A DNA stretch of 24,964 bases from the NCBI GenBank assembly GCA_002415025.1, contig DIBR01000046.1:1-24964 (forward strand). The letters are read 5' to 3'. The translations under genes were made by a program, and so were the position numbers. The notes under the pieces are model-generated. The model was not told where the DNA came from, made no database searches, and saw only the letters and a program-made list of their open reading frames with translations. The DNA is from Spongiibacteraceae bacterium UBA5047 (GTDB lineage Bacteria > Pseudomonadota > Gammaproteobacteria > Pseudomonadales > Spongiibacteraceae). Shown here piece after piece: positions 22,711 through 24,964 of this stretch. Within the stretch, counting starts at the first letter, position 1. Each line of letters starts with the position of its first letter.

Positions 22711-23106
22711 TCATTGGCGCGGCCGCACCTCAAGCACAGTCAGGGTGGTATGCGTCCTGTGCAGCTCAATCTCAAAGCGACCACTGTTAGTGGCAATGAA
22801 GGTCATTGTTGCGGCCTCGCCGGGCGTCAGTCTGGCCGATAGATCGTAGCCGTGAAGATGGGCTTCGTCTTTTTGATTCGTGAGAAAATTCAGCGTCACT
22901 GGCGCGTGTTGGGCAACCGTCAAAATCGCCGGCCCGTCGGCTAGCTGACCGTCGTGGATCGTGAAGTCGACGATCGTTGCGGGTGGCGAGCTTGGGGGAA
23001 GGTTGCTCAAGGGGGTCGCCGGCGGCTGCGATGGCTTCATCAGCAGAAACAAGCCGATCAGCAGTGCGGCACCTGTCAGCAAAATCGAGACGGCCCATTT
23101 GTTCAC
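22711..23106 (-). CDS. Membrane-anchored cupredoxin-fold protein lacking cysteine
   Basis: This encodes 131 residues. The start is GTG at 23106 with GGAG 8 bases upstream. One N-terminal helix (about 5-23) ends in a Pro-rich tether (25-42), which could be an anchor or a signal without a clear cleavage site. The C-terminal domain (about 44-131) reads as a cupredoxin beta-sandwich: V-T-L-N-F-L-T-N-Q-K-D-E-A-H-L-H-G-Y (70-87), a GEAATMTFIA strand (96-105), and SGRFEIELHRTHTTLTVLEVRP (108-129). Histidines H83, H85, H116 and H119 could bind copper, but the protein has no cysteine, so a blue type-1 site is excluded. The gene lies 79 bases downstream of a His-rich membrane protein gene and probably works with it. 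Confidence 0.82.
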   Translation of the reverse strand: MNKWAVSILLTGAALLIGLFLLMKPSQPPATPLSNLPPSSPPATIVDFTIHDGQLADGPAILTVAQHAPVTLNFLTNQKDEAHLHGYDLSARLTPGEAATMTFIATNSGRFEIELHRTHTTLTVLEVRPRQ

Positions 23107-23135
23107 CGTGTTTCTCCGTGTTAGCGCGATTAGGG

Positions 23136-23164
23136 ATTATCAGCGAAGCTTGCCACGCTGCAAA
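23136..23164 (-). promoter_or_regulatory. Promoter of the cupredoxin-like gene
   Basis: On the minus strand, TTTGCA (23159-23164, 4 of 6) and GATAAT (23136-23141, 5 of 6) are separated by exactly 17 bases. The start near 23129 would give a leader of about 23 bases containing the GGAG site. It lies between the membrane protein gene and the cupredoxin-like gene, so the latter may be expressed on its own as well as by read-through. Confidence 0.42.
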
Positions 23165-23185
23165 GCAACTCTGCAAAGTAAGGCG

Positions 23186-24667
23186 TCAAAGAAATCGCAG
23201 GGTGGTCAGTGGCTGCGCCAGAATCCACAAGCCCGCGATGGTAAAACCAATCATCAACGCCAGCATGGGTAGCTGGCTGGCCATGGCCTTGCCGCGGGTG
23301 CCAAAAACCCGTAGCGCGATGCGATGGGCAATCCAGACGCTGACGATATGCCCCAACAGAATCAAGCCGACCTGCGAATGCCAGACTACCCCCATATCCG
23401 GCAGAATTGGCGCTCGAAAGCGGTGGAGGGTGCCGAACAGATTCCATTGCCAGCCAAAGGGATCAGACGCCAGGCTGATGATCTTCATGCCGTGGTTCAG
23501 AATCAGCGTGGCGTAGTGCGTCAGGTGATAGACAAAGGCGATGGGCAGCAAAGTATAACCAAAATCCAGCGCCAGCTGGCTGACTGAGCGCTGCGACCCG
23601 GTAAATAGCTTGGCCAGTTTAAGCGTTAGCAAATACAGCCCCAGATACAGAAAGGGCGAGGCCAGCAGGCAGAACGTATTCCACGCGGTATACCACGGAA
23701 GGAAGACCTTGATTGCGTTGATCGGAGGAACGCCTTGCCACTGTGTCATCCAACCGGTGGGGTCACCCCAGAACAGCATGGTCCAGGGCTGGGCCGCCTT
23801 CAGCCCGTCGAAGGCTGTGGTGGACAGCATCGCCAACGCAAAGGCTACCGTGCTGATATGGGCAGGACGTTCATGCAGCAAGCCGGTAAATGGCCAGCGC
23901 AGGTAGAGCTTGCCCGGCGCATTATTTTCTCCTCGCTGGTAGTCCAGCGGCGCCATCAGTGCGATCAGCCGAAAAAACACGGAGAAGAACTCGCAATGCC
24001 GAAACCAGCTCCGTGCTCCAACCAGCCATACGCCGAGCAGATTAAGCACGGTATAAGCCGTTAAAAACGTCGCCAGCGGTTTGGGCCGACCGGTTCCGAA
24101 TAATTCAAACCAGATGAAGCCGAGATAGAGCAGCAGCGCGGGCCAGTCTGCCAGTGCTTTTGGATAATCTACCCGTCCGTGGCAGAAGCCGCGCCAGACT
24201 CGCCCGACGCCATCGGCTAAGGAGCGCCAGGGATTCAGCGCCGCATAGAAATTGCCGACGAACAGCGTCAGGTAAGTGAACAGCAGAACAAAGATGATCC
24301 AGAAAAACGTGAGGCTGAAATTGCGCAGCGGGTCGCGATGCCCAAGAAAACCGGTCGCGATGCACAGCAGCAGAATGAATACCGCAAACAGACGCAGCGG
24401 CGGAATGCCCCGCCGCACCAGAGCGGTATTCAATGGCAGCGCGCCTGACTTGATGGGTGTTGCCGGCGTGGACAGGAACAGTGCCGCGACAACAAAGGAG
24501 ACGATGAGCGTTGCAGCGGCGCCCCAGCCATAGAGCCAGAGCGGAACCGGCAGCGTGTAAAGCCGTCCGAAGCCGTGTGCCAGTGCAGCCCCCGGCAACA
24601 TGGCCAACAAGGCAACGGCAAGCCTGTAGTCAAACTTGTAGTGAAGTTTATAGTATCGAAAGCGCAT
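23186..24667 (-). CDS. Polytopic His-rich membrane protein of the type often labelled fenitrothion hydrolase
   Basis: This encodes 493 residues. The ATG at 24667 is preferred over one at 24709 because a basic N-terminus and a signal peptide then follow (cleavage expected after GAALA, residue 30). The mature protein would begin with His31 in HGFGRLYTLPVPLWLYGWG. About 10-11 further membrane helices follow. Histidines cluster in or next to late helices: HLTHY (381-385), NHG (391-393), H415, H430, H440 and H448. The A-H-G-x-x-x-R-x-x-L-P-[IV]-P-x-W-L start recalls, from memory, bacterial membrane proteins annotated as fenitrothion hydrolase. That name reflects one studied system, and the physiological role is unknown. 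The cupredoxin-like gene follows after 79 bases. Confidence 0.75.
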   Translation of the reverse strand: MRFRYYKLHYKFDYRLAVALLAMLPGAALAHGFGRLYTLPVPLWLYGWGAAATLIVSFVVAALFLSTPATPIKSGALPLNTALVRRGIPPLRLFAVFILLLCIATGFLGHRDPLRNFSLTFFWIIFVLLFTYLTLFVGNFYAALNPWRSLADGVGRVWRGFCHGRVDYPKALADWPALLLYLGFIWFELFGTGRPKPLATFLTAYTVLNLLGVWLVGARSWFRHCEFFSVFFRLIALMAPLDYQRGENNAPGKLYLRWPFTGLLHERPAHISTVAFALAMLSTTAFDGLKAAQPWTMLFWGDPTGWMTQWQGVPPINAIKVFLPWYTAWNTFCLLASPFLYLGLYLLTLKLAKLFTGSQRSVSQLALDFGYTLLPIAFVYHLTHYATLILNHGMKIISLASDPFGWQWNLFGTLHRFRAPILPDMGVVWHSQVGLILLGHIVSVWIAHRIALRVFGTRGKAMASQLPMLALMIGFTIAGLWILAQPLTTLRFL

Positions 24668-24734
24668 CACTGACTCTGACGCATGGCGCGACCCATGGTG
24701 AGAGGCCAACGCTGCTTACCCCTGATATGCAGCG

Positions 24735-24964
24735 CTATTGTGGCACCTGTGTCGGAACGGGCAGGGTGCGCGCATGTTTCGAGGCGGCCAGAGTCTGTTC
24801 CCACATCCGCAGATAGGTTTCAGCCGAATTGTAGTAAGAGTCCAGCGCTTCTTTGCCGCCTTCCAGGCGAATCTCCTCCACAATGTCGGGGATCATGCCG
24901 TAGTGGTACATACCCCCTTCATTCACGTTCCAGAGTCGCCCGTTGTTGCCCGGAATAGTCAGCA
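24735..24964 (-). CDS. C-terminal end of a hydrolase-like protein (partial, runs off the window)
   Basis: Only the last 75 residues are visible; the frame is open to the edge of the window, so the start lies beyond 24964. The readable pattern is N-x-x-G-R-L-W-N-V-N-E-G-G-M-Y-H-Y-G-M-I-P-D, then EEIRLEGG, then YYNSAETYLRMWEQTL. This tail (N-x-x-G-x-x-H-Y-G-M-x-P-D ... S-A-E-x-Y-L-R-M-W-E) recalls the C-termini of some membrane-dipeptidase/amidohydrolase-like secreted proteins, but I could not confirm it from this fragment. An internal GTG at 24926 is not a true start. It ends 67 bases before the membrane protein gene on the same strand and may head the run. Confidence 0.65.
   Translation of the reverse strand, partial: LTIPGNNGRLWNVNEGGMYHYGMIPDIVEEIRLEGGKEALDSYYNSAETYLRMWEQTLAASKHARTLPVPTQVPQ

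Noticed and set aside
1..24964. CRISPR array, tRNA/rRNA genes, insertion sequence, phage or toxin-antitoxin system
   Set aside because: I looked for regularly spaced repeats, cloverleaf-like stretches ending in CCA, transposase or integrase motifs and small paired genes, and found none. The only repeats are short dyads.

Overview
This window looks like chromosomal DNA from a free-living, probably marine, gammaproteobacterium. The evidence is RlmJ, DjlA, TapT, YghU, YqhA and a ClsA-type cardiolipin synthase, all in proteobacterial form, plus a TonB-dependent receptor and several flavin or NAD(P) oxidoreductases. A Cellvibrionales/Halieaceae-type host fits this flavour, but that is an inference and not a sequence match. 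I see no tRNA, rRNA, transposase, integrase, prophage, toxin-antitoxin pair or CRISPR array. Almost all bases are explained by short operons on alternating strands.

Layout, left to right. (1) 1-1244: a secreted coiled-coil protein with a strong terminator, divergent from a Spy/CpxP-like periplasmic protein. (2) 1320-2159: rlmJ. (3) 2160-4910: a 354-base intergenic region with an extended -10 promoter, then a TonB-dependent receptor. (4) 4943-7594: a DUF2784 membrane protein and a medium-chain dehydrogenase on the minus strand, divergent from a YghU-type glutathione transferase. (5) 7612-8887: a REP-like palindrome, yqhA and tapT. (6) 9036-10693: an LLM flavin oxidoreductase whose stop codon overlaps that of djlA. 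(7) 10789-11637: an unknown small protein followed by a DUF3127 protein ending in an SSB-like acidic tip. (8) 11927-14640: a Tat-exported PhoX/DUF839 lipoprotein facing a beta-propeller protein. (9) 14783-18554: a second LLM oxidoreductase, an EstB-type esterase, an MBL-fold hydrolase and an SDR. (10) 18583-19324: two overlapping small membrane-anchored proteins. (11) 19512-21680: cardiolipin synthase coupled to an EEP-family phosphatase/nuclease. (12) 21736-24964: a minus-strand run encoding the end of a hydrolase-like protein, a His-rich polytopic membrane protein, a cupredoxin-fold protein and a fatty acid hydroxylase/sterol desaturase-like protein.

Most genes are housekeeping or general metabolic genes, and no complete new defence or mobile system is visible. 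Three features are the least explained. The first is the pairing of a polytopic membrane protein, whose predicted mature N-terminus is histidine, with a membrane-anchored cupredoxin-fold protein that has no cysteine. The second is the DUF3127 protein, which carries the same last six residues as the SSB tail and sits just downstream of an unrecognised gene. The third is the pair of TM-plus-coil proteins with overlapping reading frames and a shared motif after the membrane segment. Identifications come from reading motifs only; no database search was run.
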